Source of the DNA: Marinobacter sediminum
GTDB taxonomy: Bacteria > Pseudomonadota > Gammaproteobacteria > Pseudomonadales > Oleiphilaceae
Reading direction: 5' to 3'
DNA length: 64,000 bases
Assembly: GCF_023657445.1 (NCBI RefSeq)
Contig: NZ_JAGTWY010000001.1
Location: forward strand, 3,100,001 to 3,164,000
The notes beneath the pieces were generated by a model, which saw only the letters and a list, made by a program, of their open reading frames with translations, made no database searches and was not told the origin of the DNA. Both the position numbers and the translations under genes were made by a program. Shown here one piece after another: positions 44,613 to 52,937 of this stretch (positions within the stretch are counted from its first letter, which is position 1; every line of letters begins with the position of its first letter).

Positions 44613-46190
44613 ATGAAGCTGGGCATCCCGAAAGAGATTTTCACTGACGAGAGACGGGTAGCGGTCACCCCGCCATCCGCTCACAAATTGATCGACCTGG
44701 GTTACGAGGTCATTATCGAAGCCGGGGCTGGCGAAGCCGCGCACTACCGCGACGAAGCCTACGAGGCGGTAGGAGTCAGCATCGCCGTCGATACCCGCTC
44801 GCTCTGGCGTGAGGCGGATTTCATTCTGAAGGTCCGCGCACCGATGGAAAACCCTTCGCTGGGCGCCCACGAAGTGGACCTGATGAAGGAAGGCGCCTTT
44901 CTCGTCAGCTACATCTGGCCGGCCCAGAGTCCCGAGCTGCTCGAAAAGCTGTCTGCAAAGAAAATCACTACCTTTGCCATCGACAGCCTGCCCCGGATCA
45001 GCCGCGCCCAGAAAATGGACGCTCTCAGTGCCATGGCCAACATTGCCGGCTACCGGTCGGTGATCGAGGCGGCCAATCATTTCGGGCGATTCTTTACCGG
45101 TCAGGTTACCGCGGCCGGCAAGGTACCGCCGGCCAAGGTGATGGTGATTGGTGCCGGTGTGGCCGGTCTCGCGGCTGTCGGCGCTGCCAATAGTCTCGGT
45201 GCCGTGGTGCGTGCCTTCGACACCCGGCTTGAGGTGAAGGAACAGATTGAAAGCATGGGTGCCGAATTCCTTCAGCTGGACTTCGGAGAAGAGGAAGGCA
45301 GCGGCACCGGTGGCTATGCCAAACAGATGAGCGACGAGTTTATCAAGGCGGAAATGGCGCTGTTTGCAGAGCAGGCCAAAGAGGTGGACATCATCATCAC
45401 CACCGCCCTGATTCCGGGCAAACCGGCACCCAAGCTCATCACGGCGGATATGGTGAAATCCATGAAGCCTGGCAGCGTGATTGTCGATCTCGCCTCCGAG
45501 CGCGGTGGCAACTGCGAGCTGACCGAGCCGGGCAAGATTGTGCAGAAACACGAGGTCACCCTGATCGGCTATACCGATCTGCCAAGTCGAATGGCCAAGG
45601 TCGCCAGTGATCTGTACGCCACCAACCTGTTCCATTTGCTGACTGAGCTGACGCCGGAAAAAGACGGCCAGCCAAAGGTGAACATGGAGGATGACGTCAT
45701 TCGTGGCCTGACTGTGGTGCTGGACCAGGATGTGACCTGGCCACCGCCACAACCGGAAGCGCCCGTCAGTCCCAAGCCGGCGCCGGGTACAGAAGAGCCC
45801 TCTGCCGAGCAGAAGGAGGCCGCGCGGAAGGAGTCCGAACGTCGCAGCCTGATTGGCAAGGGTGCGCTGTTGCTTGTCACGGTGGCCGCACTCTATGGCG
45901 TTGGCGCCCATGCGCCTGAAAGCTTCCTGAGCCACTTCACAGTGTTTGTACTGGCCTGCTTTATTGGCTGGCAAGTCATCTGGAATGTCACTGCCTCCCT
46001 GCACACCCCCCTGATGAGCGTGACCAACGCCATCAGCGGCATCATTGTGATTGGCGCCATACTGCATCTGGCCCAGGCAGAGAATGTTGCGGTCGGAATT
46101 ATGGCTTTCGTCGCGGTGCTGATTGCCAGCATCAACGTAGGGGGCGGCTTCCGGGTCACCCATCGCATGCTCAAAATGTTCCGCAAGTAG
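44613..46190 (+). CDS. pntA: NAD(P) transhydrogenase subunit alpha
   Basis: A 525-residue subunit of the proton-translocating transhydrogenase, balancing NADH and NADPH. Residues 1-380 form the NAD-binding domain (MKLGIPKEIFTDERRVAVTP, VMVIGAGVAGLAAVGAANSLGA); a charged linker (PPPQPEAPVSPKPAPGTEE) leads to four C-terminal membrane segments. It is a single PntA of the E. coli type. ATG 44613 with GGAGG 11 bases upstream is preferred to GTG 44604. Confidence 0.96.
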   Translation: MKLGIPKEIFTDERRVAVTPPSAHKLIDLGYEVIIEAGAGEAAHYRDEAYEAVGVSIAVDTRSLWREADFILKVRAPMENPSLGAHEVDLMKEGAFLVSYIWPAQSPELLEKLSAKKITTFAIDSLPRISRAQKMDALSAMANIAGYRSVIEAANHFGRFFTGQVTAAGKVPPAKVMVIGAGVAGLAAVGAANSLGAVVRAFDTRLEVKEQIESMGAEFLQLDFGEEEGSGTGGYAKQMSDEFIKAEMALFAEQAKEVDIIITTALIPGKPAPKLITADMVKSMKPGSVIVDLASERGGNCELTEPGKIVQKHEVTLIGYTDLPSRMAKVASDLYATNLFHLLTELTPEKDGQPKVNMEDDVIRGLTVVLDQDVTWPPPQPEAPVSPKPAPGTEEPSAEQKEAARKESERRSLIGKGALLLVTVAALYGVGAHAPESFLSHFTVFVLACFIGWQVIWNVTASLHTPLMSVTNAISGIIVIGAILHLAQAENVAVGIMAFVAVLIASINVGGGFRVTHRMLKMFRK

Positions 46191-46202
46191 GAGGCGCCCA
46201 CC

Positions 46203-47597
46203 ATGAGTACGGGACTCGTCAGTGTGGCCTATGTGGTGGCCAGTGTTTTGTTTATCCTCAGCCTCGGTGGCCTAAGCCATCAGGAGTCAGCACGGCGCGG
46301 CAATCTTTACGGGGTCGCCGGCATCATCATCGCCCTGGTCGCGACCCTGGCAAGTGTCAGTAGCGACGGTGTCATTGCCATCGTCATTGCGGTCCTCCTT
46401 GGCGCCAGCGTCGGCATCGCCATCGCCAACAAGGTCGAAATGACGCAAATGCCCCAGCTGGTCGCACTGCTGCACAGCTTTGTCGGCCTGGCAGCGGTAT
46501 TGGTGGGCTTTGCCGGGTACATTGAGCCGCTCACCGAGACCACCGGCACCGAGCACACCATCAAGCTCGTGGAGGTCTTTATCGGTATCTTTATCGGTGC
46601 CGTCACCTTCACCGGCTCACTGGTGGCCTGCGGCAAACTGGATGGACGGATCGACAGCAAGGCACTGACCCTGCCTGGCCGGCATATGATGAACCTGGCC
46701 GCAATCATTGTCTCGGTGCTGCTGGGTGCCTGGTTTCTGGGCACCGACAGCCTGGCCCTGGGGCTGATTGCCCTGGTGCTGATGACCGTGATCGCATCGG
46801 TCCTCGGCATCCATCTGATTATGGCCATTGGCGGTGCCGACATGCCGGTGGTGGTCTCCATGCTGAACAGCTACTCCGGCTGGGCCGCAGCCTCCATCGG
46901 CTTCATGCTCGGTAACGACCTGTTGATTGTCACCGGGGCCCTGGTCGGAAGTAGCGGTGCCATCCTCAGCTACATCATGTGCAAGGCAATGAACCGGTCT
47001 TTCGTCAGTGTAATCCTCGGCGGATTCGGCCAGACCAGCAGCAGCTCTGCCGTGGCCGACTCGGATCAGTCGGTTCACGAAACCAGTATTGATGAGGTTT
47101 GTGAAGAACTTCGCAATGCTGAATCCGTGATTATCGTTCCCGGTTACGGTATGGCTGTAGCCCAGGCCCAGAGTGGCGTCAGTGACATGACCAAACTGCT
47201 TCGGGAACGGGGCGTGAATGTCCGCTTTGGCATTCACCCGGTGGCGGGGCGCCTGCCCGGCCATATGAACGTACTGCTCGCCGAAGCCCACGTGCCCTAT
47301 GACATCGTGCTGGAGATGGACGAGATCAACGACGATTTCCCGGATACCGATGTGGTGCTGGTGATTGGTGCCAATGACACGGTCAACCCGGCAGCGGCCG
47401 AAGACCCGGGCAGCCCGATCGCCGGCATGCCGGTGCTGGAAGTCTGGAAGGCTCACCAGGTGGTGGTCCTGAAACGGGGTATGGCGACGGGTTATTCAGG
47501 TGTGGAGAACCCGCTATTCTTCAAGGATAACGCCCGCATGCTGTTCGGGGACGCCAAGGACAGCATCGACAAACTGGTGAGTGGATTGCGTGCCTGA
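46203..47597 (+). CDS. pntB: NAD(P) transhydrogenase subunit beta
   Basis: A 464-residue partner (E. coli PntB is 462). About nine membrane segments form the proton path; the C-terminal domain binds NADP ([51 protein letters not shown]). It starts 12 bases after pntA with AGGAGG. Confidence 0.97.
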   Translation: MSTGLVSVAYVVASVLFILSLGGLSHQESARRGNLYGVAGIIIALVATLASVSSDGVIAIVIAVLLGASVGIAIANKVEMTQMPQLVALLHSFVGLAAVLVGFAGYIEPLTETTGTEHTIKLVEVFIGIFIGAVTFTGSLVACGKLDGRIDSKALTLPGRHMMNLAAIIVSVLLGAWFLGTDSLALGLIALVLMTVIASVLGIHLIMAIGGADMPVVVSMLNSYSGWAAASIGFMLGNDLLIVTGALVGSSGAILSYIMCKAMNRSFVSVILGGFGQTSSSSAVADSDQSVHETSIDEVCEELRNAESVIIVPGYGMAVAQAQSGVSDMTKLLRERGVNVRFGIHPVAGRLPGHMNVLLAEAHVPYDIVLEMDEINDDFPDTDVVLVIGANDTVNPAAAEDPGSPIAGMPVLEVWKAHQVVVLKRGMATGYSGVENPLFFKDNARMLFGDAKDSIDKLVSGLRA

Positions 47598-47603
47598 ATA
47601 TTA

Positions 47604-47641
47604 GCCGGTGTGGTGCCGGGTATTCCCGGCACCACACCGGC
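47604..47641. terminator. Strong hairpin between convergent genes
   Basis: GCCGGTGTGGTGCCGGG (47604-47620) pairs perfectly with 47625-47641 around TATT: 17 base pairs. There is no T run on either side, so it may act as a transcript stabiliser or a factor-assisted stop for pntB. Confidence 0.6.
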
Positions 47642-47659
47642 AGGACAACATCAGGACGA

Positions 47660-47968
47660 CTACTCTGTGGTGTTGTAGACGTAGGACGAGACGGTACCGT
47701 CGTCATTGAACCGAACCACCAGATCGGTGGTTTCCGCATCGCCAATCGCGGACCAGCGGTATTTGCCATAGGTCCAGGTACGCTTGCCGTCCTCGACGCC
47801 AGTGCGCCAGGGTTCGCCAAACAGCGTCTGTATATCGGAGCGGGTAGTTTCACCGATGGTGATTTCATCGACGTTGTGGGTCGCAAAATCCCGGCCCACC
47901 GTGGCACACCCGGCCAGGGTCAGCACCGCGACCAGAGCAGTTATTTTCAGTACGGCTGAATTGAACAT
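47660..47968 (-). CDS. Small outer-membrane lipoprotein, SmpA/OmlA-like
   Basis: A 102-residue lipoprotein: lipobox LAGC with Cys20, then a BamE-like fold (ITIGETTRSDIQTLFGEPWRTG, fragment GETTRSDIQTLFGEP, then WTYGKYRW). Larger role unknown; it is not BamE itself by context. GGGAG precedes the ATG. Confidence 0.8.
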   Translation of the reverse strand: MFNSAVLKITALVAVLTLAGCATVGRDFATHNVDEITIGETTRSDIQTLFGEPWRTGVEDGKRTWTYGKYRWSAIGDAETTDLVVRFNDDGTVSSYVYNTTE

Positions 47969-48062
47969 GCTTAACTCCCATCCAGTGAACGATACGCCAC
48001 ATCATAGTGGATCTGCCGGTGAACGCGATTACCAATCAGACAGGTGACCACCGGGCAGGCAC

Positions 48063-48087
48063 AAAAAAGCCCCGGATAACCGGGGCT
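48063..48087 (-). terminator. Rho-independent terminator of the old yellow enzyme gene
   Basis: AGCCCCGG and CCGGGGCT (48068-48087) form a stem; read on the minus strand it is followed by TTTTTT (48063-48068). Confidence 0.85.
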
Positions 48088-48103
48088 GAAGGGGTATAGC
48101 AAC

Positions 48104-49216
48104 TCAGTAGAGCTTGGCGAGGGACTTCTTGGCGAAGGATTCTACCTCCTCAAGGCGTCCTTCCTTCACCTTCGTCAGCCATTCAGGGTCCTGCAGCAAG
48201 GCGCGGCCAACGGCAATCAGCTCAAACTCGTGGTTGTTCATGCGCTCCACCAGCTCATCGATGCCCGCTTTTTCCACGGCTTCCTTCTTGCTGGCGAAGG
48301 TGCCACTGATGAAGTCTTCGGTCAGTCCGACACTGCCCACAGACATGGTGGGCTTGCCGGACAGCTTCTGGGTCCAGCCAGCCAGGTTCAGGCTGGAGCC
48401 TTCAAATTCCGGCTCCCAGAACCGGCGGGTGGATGCGTGGAAGATATCCACACCGGCTTCCACCAGCGGCTTCAGGAAACGTTCCAGTTCTTCCGGGCTA
48501 TGCACCAGTTTGGCCTCGTAGTCCTGCTGCTTCCACTGGGAGAAACGCAGCATGATCGGGAAGTCCGGCCCCACGCGCTGACGCACGGCTTCAACGATCT
48601 CAACCACGAAACGCAGACGGTTTTCCATGCTGCCGCCGTACTCGTCGTCCCGCTGGTTGGTGCCTTCCCACAGGAACTGGTCCAGCAGGTAGCCGTGTGC
48701 GCCGTGGATCTCGACACCGTCGAAGCCCAGCGCCTTGGCATCCTGCGCGGCATCGGCGAATGCCGTGATCACATCATCAATATCTTCCTTGCTCATGGCC
48801 TTGCCATTCGGTTTCCCGGGTGCAAACAGACCGGACGGGCTGTATCCCGGAACAGAAGGATCCGGCTCTATGCCTTCCTTGCGAACAGCGCCTACGTGCC
48901 ACAACTGCGGGAAAATGGCACCGCCGGCCTCATGTACGGCATCCACAACTTGCTTCCAGCCAGCCAGCGCCTCGTCACCATGAAACGCAGGCACGTTGGG
49001 GTAGCCATTGGCAGCCGCATGGTTCACGGTGGTGCCCTCGGTAATCAGCAGGCCCACGCCGTTTTCTGCACGGCGACGGTAGTAACTGATGACATCGTCA
49101 CCCGGCACATTGCCTGGCGAAAAATTACGAGTCATCGGTGCCATGGCAACACGGTTGCGCAACTTGAGGTTGTGGAGCTCGAACGGCTCGAACAGGGGGC
49201 CAAGATTCATAGTCAT
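48104..49216 (-). CDS. Old yellow enzyme family NADH:flavin oxidoreductase
   Basis: A 370-residue FMN-dependent TIM-barrel ene-reductase. RNRVAMAPMTRNF, GFDGVEIHGAHGYLLDQFLW and RDDEYGGSMENRLRFVVE are family signatures; single-domain, without an iron-sulphur part. It probably reduces electrophilic alkenes, nitro compounds or quinones. ATG 49216 follows GAGGAG; an in-frame stretch to 49348 crosses the regulatory repeats. It is divergent from the HxlR gene, its likely regulator. Confidence 0.92.
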   Translation of the reverse strand: MTMNLGPLFEPFELHNLKLRNRVAMAPMTRNFSPGNVPGDDVISYYRRRAENGVGLLITEGTTVNHAAANGYPNVPAFHGDEALAGWKQVVDAVHEAGGAIFPQLWHVGAVRKEGIEPDPSVPGYSPSGLFAPGKPNGKAMSKEDIDDVITAFADAAQDAKALGFDGVEIHGAHGYLLDQFLWEGTNQRDDEYGGSMENRLRFVVEIVEAVRQRVGPDFPIMLRFSQWKQQDYEAKLVHSPEELERFLKPLVEAGVDIFHASTRRFWEPEFEGSSLNLAGWTQKLSGKPTMSVGSVGLTEDFISGTFASKKEAVEKAGIDELVERMNNHEFELIAVGRALLQDPEWLTKVKEGRLEEVESFAKKSLAKLY

Positions 49217-49274
49217 GTGGTAACACTCCTCAGCGGAAAAGCTGACTGGCGATGAAATTGCACATTTCAACATA

Positions 49275-49345
49275 GCAACCTCATCAATTTGGTTTCGTAA
49301 AGCAACCCTATTCAATTTGGTTTTAACATGCAACCCTATTCGGTA
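49275..49345. promoter_or_regulatory. Tandem direct repeats, probable HxlR operator
   Basis: GCAACC recurs at 49275, 49302 and 49330 (spacings 27 and 28), and the longer unit GCAACCCTATTC occurs at 49302 and 49330, with CAATTTGGTTT between units (49284 onward and 49313 onward). Two and a half copies fill the gap between the old yellow enzyme and HxlR genes, where a regulator dimer array would control both promoters. Confidence 0.65.
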
Positions 49346-49355
49346 CACTCCCTAC

Positions 49356-49826
49356 ATGGCCAGAAAACGTTTTGATGATTCCAATTGCTCCGTCGCCCGT
49401 GCCCTCAATGAAGTGGGGGACTGGTGGTCACTTCTGATTGTGCTGCACGCCATGTACGGCACGCGCCGGTTTGTCGATTTTCAGCAACAACTCGGAATCG
49501 CCAAGAACATCCTGTGCGACCGTCTGGCACGACTCGTGGACAACGAAGTCCTGCGAAAAGTCGACGTAGGCGAACATGGTTCCCGGTTCGAGTATCGCCT
49601 CACAGAAAAGGGCCGCGACCTCTTCCCGGTGGTGACTGCTCTGCGCCAGTGGGGTGACAAGTGGAATCCCTCTCCGGATGAAACAACGCTTGATCTCCGA
49701 GACCTCGCTACCGGGCGTGCCATAAACCCGGTTGAAGTCCAGGATGCCGACGGTAACCCGTTGACCATCCGCGATGTATTTGTCCCGGACGAAGCCCTGC
49801 CCCAGAGCAAAAAAAATACCGCCTGA
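49356..49826 (+). CDS. HxlR-family transcriptional regulator
   Basis: A 156-residue winged-helix regulator. The N-terminal CSVARALNEVGDWWSLLIV and RFVDFQQQLGIAKNILCDRL are typical HxlR, with Cys9 in the conserved place for redox or electrophile sensing. The C-terminal 45 residues are an extension. ATG 49356 is the natural start. Probably controls the divergent old yellow enzyme through the tandem repeats. Confidence 0.9.
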   Translation: MARKRFDDSNCSVARALNEVGDWWSLLIVLHAMYGTRRFVDFQQQLGIAKNILCDRLARLVDNEVLRKVDVGEHGSRFEYRLTEKGRDLFPVVTALRQWGDKWNPSPDETTLDLRDLATGRAINPVEVQDADGNPLTIRDVFVPDEALPQSKKNTA

Positions 49827-49984
49827 CAATCGGGGGAACCCCTACAGAGGTTCGTTTTTTTGAGCTGAATCAATCCCCCTCTCGAACGAATCACTCTGAC
49901 CCGGGAATCTTGCGCCAAATCAAGTTTCCAATCTCCACGATCATTAACCTGAAGTCATCAAACTTTCAGGTTAAGGAGATGGAT

Positions 49985-50701
49985 ATGTCCCGTACATTTA
50001 AACTTGGTATTCTGGCTGCGGCTGTGATGGCAGCCGCCCCTGCGGCTCAGGCTTTTGAGGGTGGTGATTTCATTCTGCGCGCAGGTGTTGCACATGTGGC
50101 GCCAGATTCTTCCAGTGACTCTATTACCGTTGGGGGCGCGCCGCTGCTTGGCCCAGGGGTAGACTCACAAGTCACCGTTGAGCCCAACTCTCAAATCGGT
50201 CTGCGCGCTACCTACATGTTCACATCTAACCTGGGCCTCGGCGTCCTGGGATCCACACCGTTCAAACATAACATCAAAGGTGGCGGCGATCTGCCGAGCG
50301 ATCTCAAGCTCGGTGAAACCAAGCATCTGCCACCGACCCTGACACTCCAGTACTACCCGATGGCCAGCAGCTCTGCCTTCCAGCCATACGCGGGTGTGGG
50401 CGTCAACTACACAACCTTCTTCGAGGAAAAGACCAGCGCTAACCTAAACGCTGCCCTTCCTGGCGTTGAATCCAGCGAGCTCGAACTGGACGACAGTGTT
50501 GGTGTCGCCCTGGAGCTTGGCATGGACTATATGCTGAGCGAGAACTTCGGCCTGAACGCGGCTATCTGGTGGGCGGACATTAACACTGATGCCCAAATCA
50601 AAGCCTATGATGGCTCCGGCAATTTCCTGGCCGCAACGGATGAATTCGAAGTCGAAATCGACCCGATGGTTTACATGGTCGGCTTCAGCTACAAATTCTG
50701 A
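49985..50701 (+). CDS. ompW: OmpW-family outer-membrane protein
   Basis: A 238-residue eight-stranded beta barrel with a signal peptide (ILAAAVMAAAPAAQA) and the family marks FILRAGVAHVAPDSSS and VYMVGFSYKF at the end (terminal Phe for barrel insertion). It may admit small hydrophobic compounds. AAGGAG lies 6 bases before ATG 49985. A strong terminator follows. Confidence 0.92.
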   Translation: MSRTFKLGILAAAVMAAAPAAQAFEGGDFILRAGVAHVAPDSSSDSITVGGAPLLGPGVDSQVTVEPNSQIGLRATYMFTSNLGLGVLGSTPFKHNIKGGGDLPSDLKLGETKHLPPTLTLQYYPMASSSAFQPYAGVGVNYTTFFEEKTSANLNAALPGVESSELELDDSVGVALELGMDYMLSENFGLNAAIWWADINTDAQIKAYDGSGNFLAATDEFEVEIDPMVYMVGFSYKF

Positions 50702-50760
50702 TCCCCGTGCCCCTGGCAGTCCCCATGGTCTGTGGGCTGCCGGAAGGTGCGTTCTCCTGT

Positions 50761-50788
50761 GCGGGGCTTCGGCCCCGCCTTTTTTTGT
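50761..50788 (+). terminator. Rho-independent terminator of ompW
   Basis: GCGGGGC TTCG GCCCCGC followed by CTTTTTTT: a stable tetraloop hairpin with a T run. Confidence 0.92.
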
Positions 50789-50843
50789 CCCTCAGAAAGT
50801 TCGTCCTTGAACCTCCCTGCCGTGCTCGATACTCCTGACCGCC

Positions 50844-52715
50844 CTACTGGACCTGAAAGGTTGCCGACCCCAGGACTTCAGCCGGTGGTGGATTCATCGT
50901 CACCACGCCGTGAAACTCATCAATCCAAGAATGGTCCCCATGCAGGCCCTCAATGAAGGTCGGGCGGATGGTCTGATAATACAGCGTGGTTTCAACCATC
51001 AGTGGCGGTACCGCTGAATCCGGAACAGTCAGGCGATAAGCAATAGTATCCTGGCCACTGTTATTCAGATTGAAATCCGGGTCGCCATCAACACCCACCG
51101 GTCTGCCCCATTCCGGGGCCTCCACACTGTCGAATCCACGGGGCGGAATCCGGTTATCTTTCAATGGCTCCGACGCATAAAGCAGTATGTGGGTGATCGC
51201 GTCTGTGGTTGAACCAAGCACAAGCTCATAGACCGGTATATCGTCAGGGGAGCTGACCTGCGTGACATGGCCCTGGTAACAGCCTGAAGAATTAAAGCCT
51301 TCCGGCTTTTTCGCCGCCAGGCACTCGGGGCTGGTGTATCGGGTATCCGATGCCAGATGGTAATGCTCATCGGGAAAGCCGCTACTGAAGATCACAGTGC
51401 CATTGCTGTCAGTCACTTGCGTTGCCAACCAGACCCGACGCGAAGGGAAACTGGTGGGCAGCTTGTGGCCCGTGTTGTTCTGAATGGTCAGATCGAATGC
51501 AAGTTCGTTCGCTGAAAGACTCTGGGCAGACGGAACAAGGTCAGCAGCCGTTTCCAGCAGATCCCGGGTCAGTTCTGCTGTGTTTGCAAACTCCCCTTCT
51601 GCATTGATGGCTTCCCGACCAAGCTCTTCCCGGAACAGTTCCAGAGTCTCCAGTAGCCAGGTATTGCCACCCACCATCACATGGGGAAAGTAGGGCTGGC
51701 GCTCTGGCCAACTGGAATTCACCGTACCATTCGGGGTAACGGCAATCCGGGTCAGATAGCTGTCACTGATTTCCGGGCGTGCCATATGGCATTGCTGGCA
51801 TGACGTCGTCGCACCCCCATCAGGCCCGAAATCACTGTTAACCCATTCGGTATAGGGTGCCTGTTCCGGGAAAACTTCCCCGTTGGGCTGATCCGTCTCC
51901 ATATCAATCGTCGGCGTAAAGAGCTCATGACAACTTGCGCAGTGCCTGGAGTCGGACATGTGCTGACTAAACTGCGGGGTATAGCCAACACGGTTTTGCA
52001 TCGCCTGCCCAACGGGGTTCTGGTATGGCCCGAAGATCGTAAACGCGTCCGGGTGTCCCGCATCGACAATGTCATAATTGCCGGAGTTTATGTCTCCGGA
52101 CAGAACCGAATCCGTTATCTGATGACAGGCGGTGCAGCTTATACCCTCCCGCGCATGGGGATCTTCCAGAGCCTGTTCAGCACGGTAACAGCCATCTTCC
52201 AGAGGGCAGCTGTCGTCCTGCTTAAGGCTCACGCCAGTTTGATGAGCATGGGTTCTCGCCATGGGGCTGTGACAGGTCAGGCAGGTGTCTTCGATCAAGC
52301 CCGCCAGATGGGGAAAGGTTTCCGTTTCATGCATCATGGTCGCCCGGAAATAGGGATCCGTGAACGCATTCGCCATGACACTGCTTTTCCAGTCATAGAA
52401 TGGACTGATGTCCACGCCATCGGGCGACGGCTGGTTCTCCGACACCAGGGGGTCGGGCATACGCATTACTGCCGGACTGTCCCCGGGCGCACTGGCTGTG
52501 TGGCACTGGCCACAATCAGCGGCCGCCAGGAATACTCCGGTCCTGGACCAATGCTCTATCTGTGTGGTCAATGAAGGCAGCACGAGAGCATCATCGGAGT
52601 CCATACCTCCCTCTACCGCTCCTCCGCTATTGCTATCGCTGCAGGCTGACAGAGATAACAGGCAGGTAGTGACGAAAAGCCGAAACCAGACCCTGCTATC
52701 CGAATTAACTATCAC
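50844..52715 (-). CDS. Five-haem c-type cytochrome lipoprotein
   Basis: A 623-residue exported protein. A lipobox (LLSLSACSD) anchors it. Five CXXCH sites follow in order: CGQCH, CLTCH, CTACH, CASCH and CQQCH, all in the first half. The second half is beta-rich and not recognised. It should carry electrons in the periplasm or at the outer membrane; partner unknown. GTG 52715 is chosen because GAGAAGGG precedes it; ATG 52748 is possible. It diverges from the secreted sorting-signal protein. Confidence 0.82.
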   Translation of the reverse strand: MIVNSDSRVWFRLFVTTCLLSLSACSDSNSGGAVEGGMDSDDALVLPSLTTQIEHWSRTGVFLAAADCGQCHTASAPGDSPAVMRMPDPLVSENQPSPDGVDISPFYDWKSSVMANAFTDPYFRATMMHETETFPHLAGLIEDTCLTCHSPMARTHAHQTGVSLKQDDSCPLEDGCYRAEQALEDPHAREGISCTACHQITDSVLSGDINSGNYDIVDAGHPDAFTIFGPYQNPVGQAMQNRVGYTPQFSQHMSDSRHCASCHELFTPTIDMETDQPNGEVFPEQAPYTEWVNSDFGPDGGATTSCQQCHMARPEISDSYLTRIAVTPNGTVNSSWPERQPYFPHVMVGGNTWLLETLELFREELGREAINAEGEFANTAELTRDLLETAADLVPSAQSLSANELAFDLTIQNNTGHKLPTSFPSRRVWLATQVTDSNGTVIFSSGFPDEHYHLASDTRYTSPECLAAKKPEGFNSSGCYQGHVTQVSSPDDIPVYELVLGSTTDAITHILLYASEPLKDNRIPPRGFDSVEAPEWGRPVGVDGDPDFNLNNSGQDTIAYRLTVPDSAVPPLMVETTLYYQTIRPTFIEGLHGDHSWIDEFHGVVTMNPPPAEVLGSATFQVQ

Positions 52716-52937
52716 GATCCCTTCTCCCACTATGATGATGGTTTTCAATCTGAGGCAAGATCAAAAGCCCTGGTTTGATCTTGATCAATGTTTGCCCAAC
52801 CGGCGATCAGACCAGTAGAGGAATAATGCATTCTTGGCTATAGGTGTTGAATTGCCAGTTATGAGTAAAGATCACAACTTATTGGCAGTCGGCGGCACCT
52901 GAATATCGAAAACGACACATGGAATGGGGTCCTTGTC

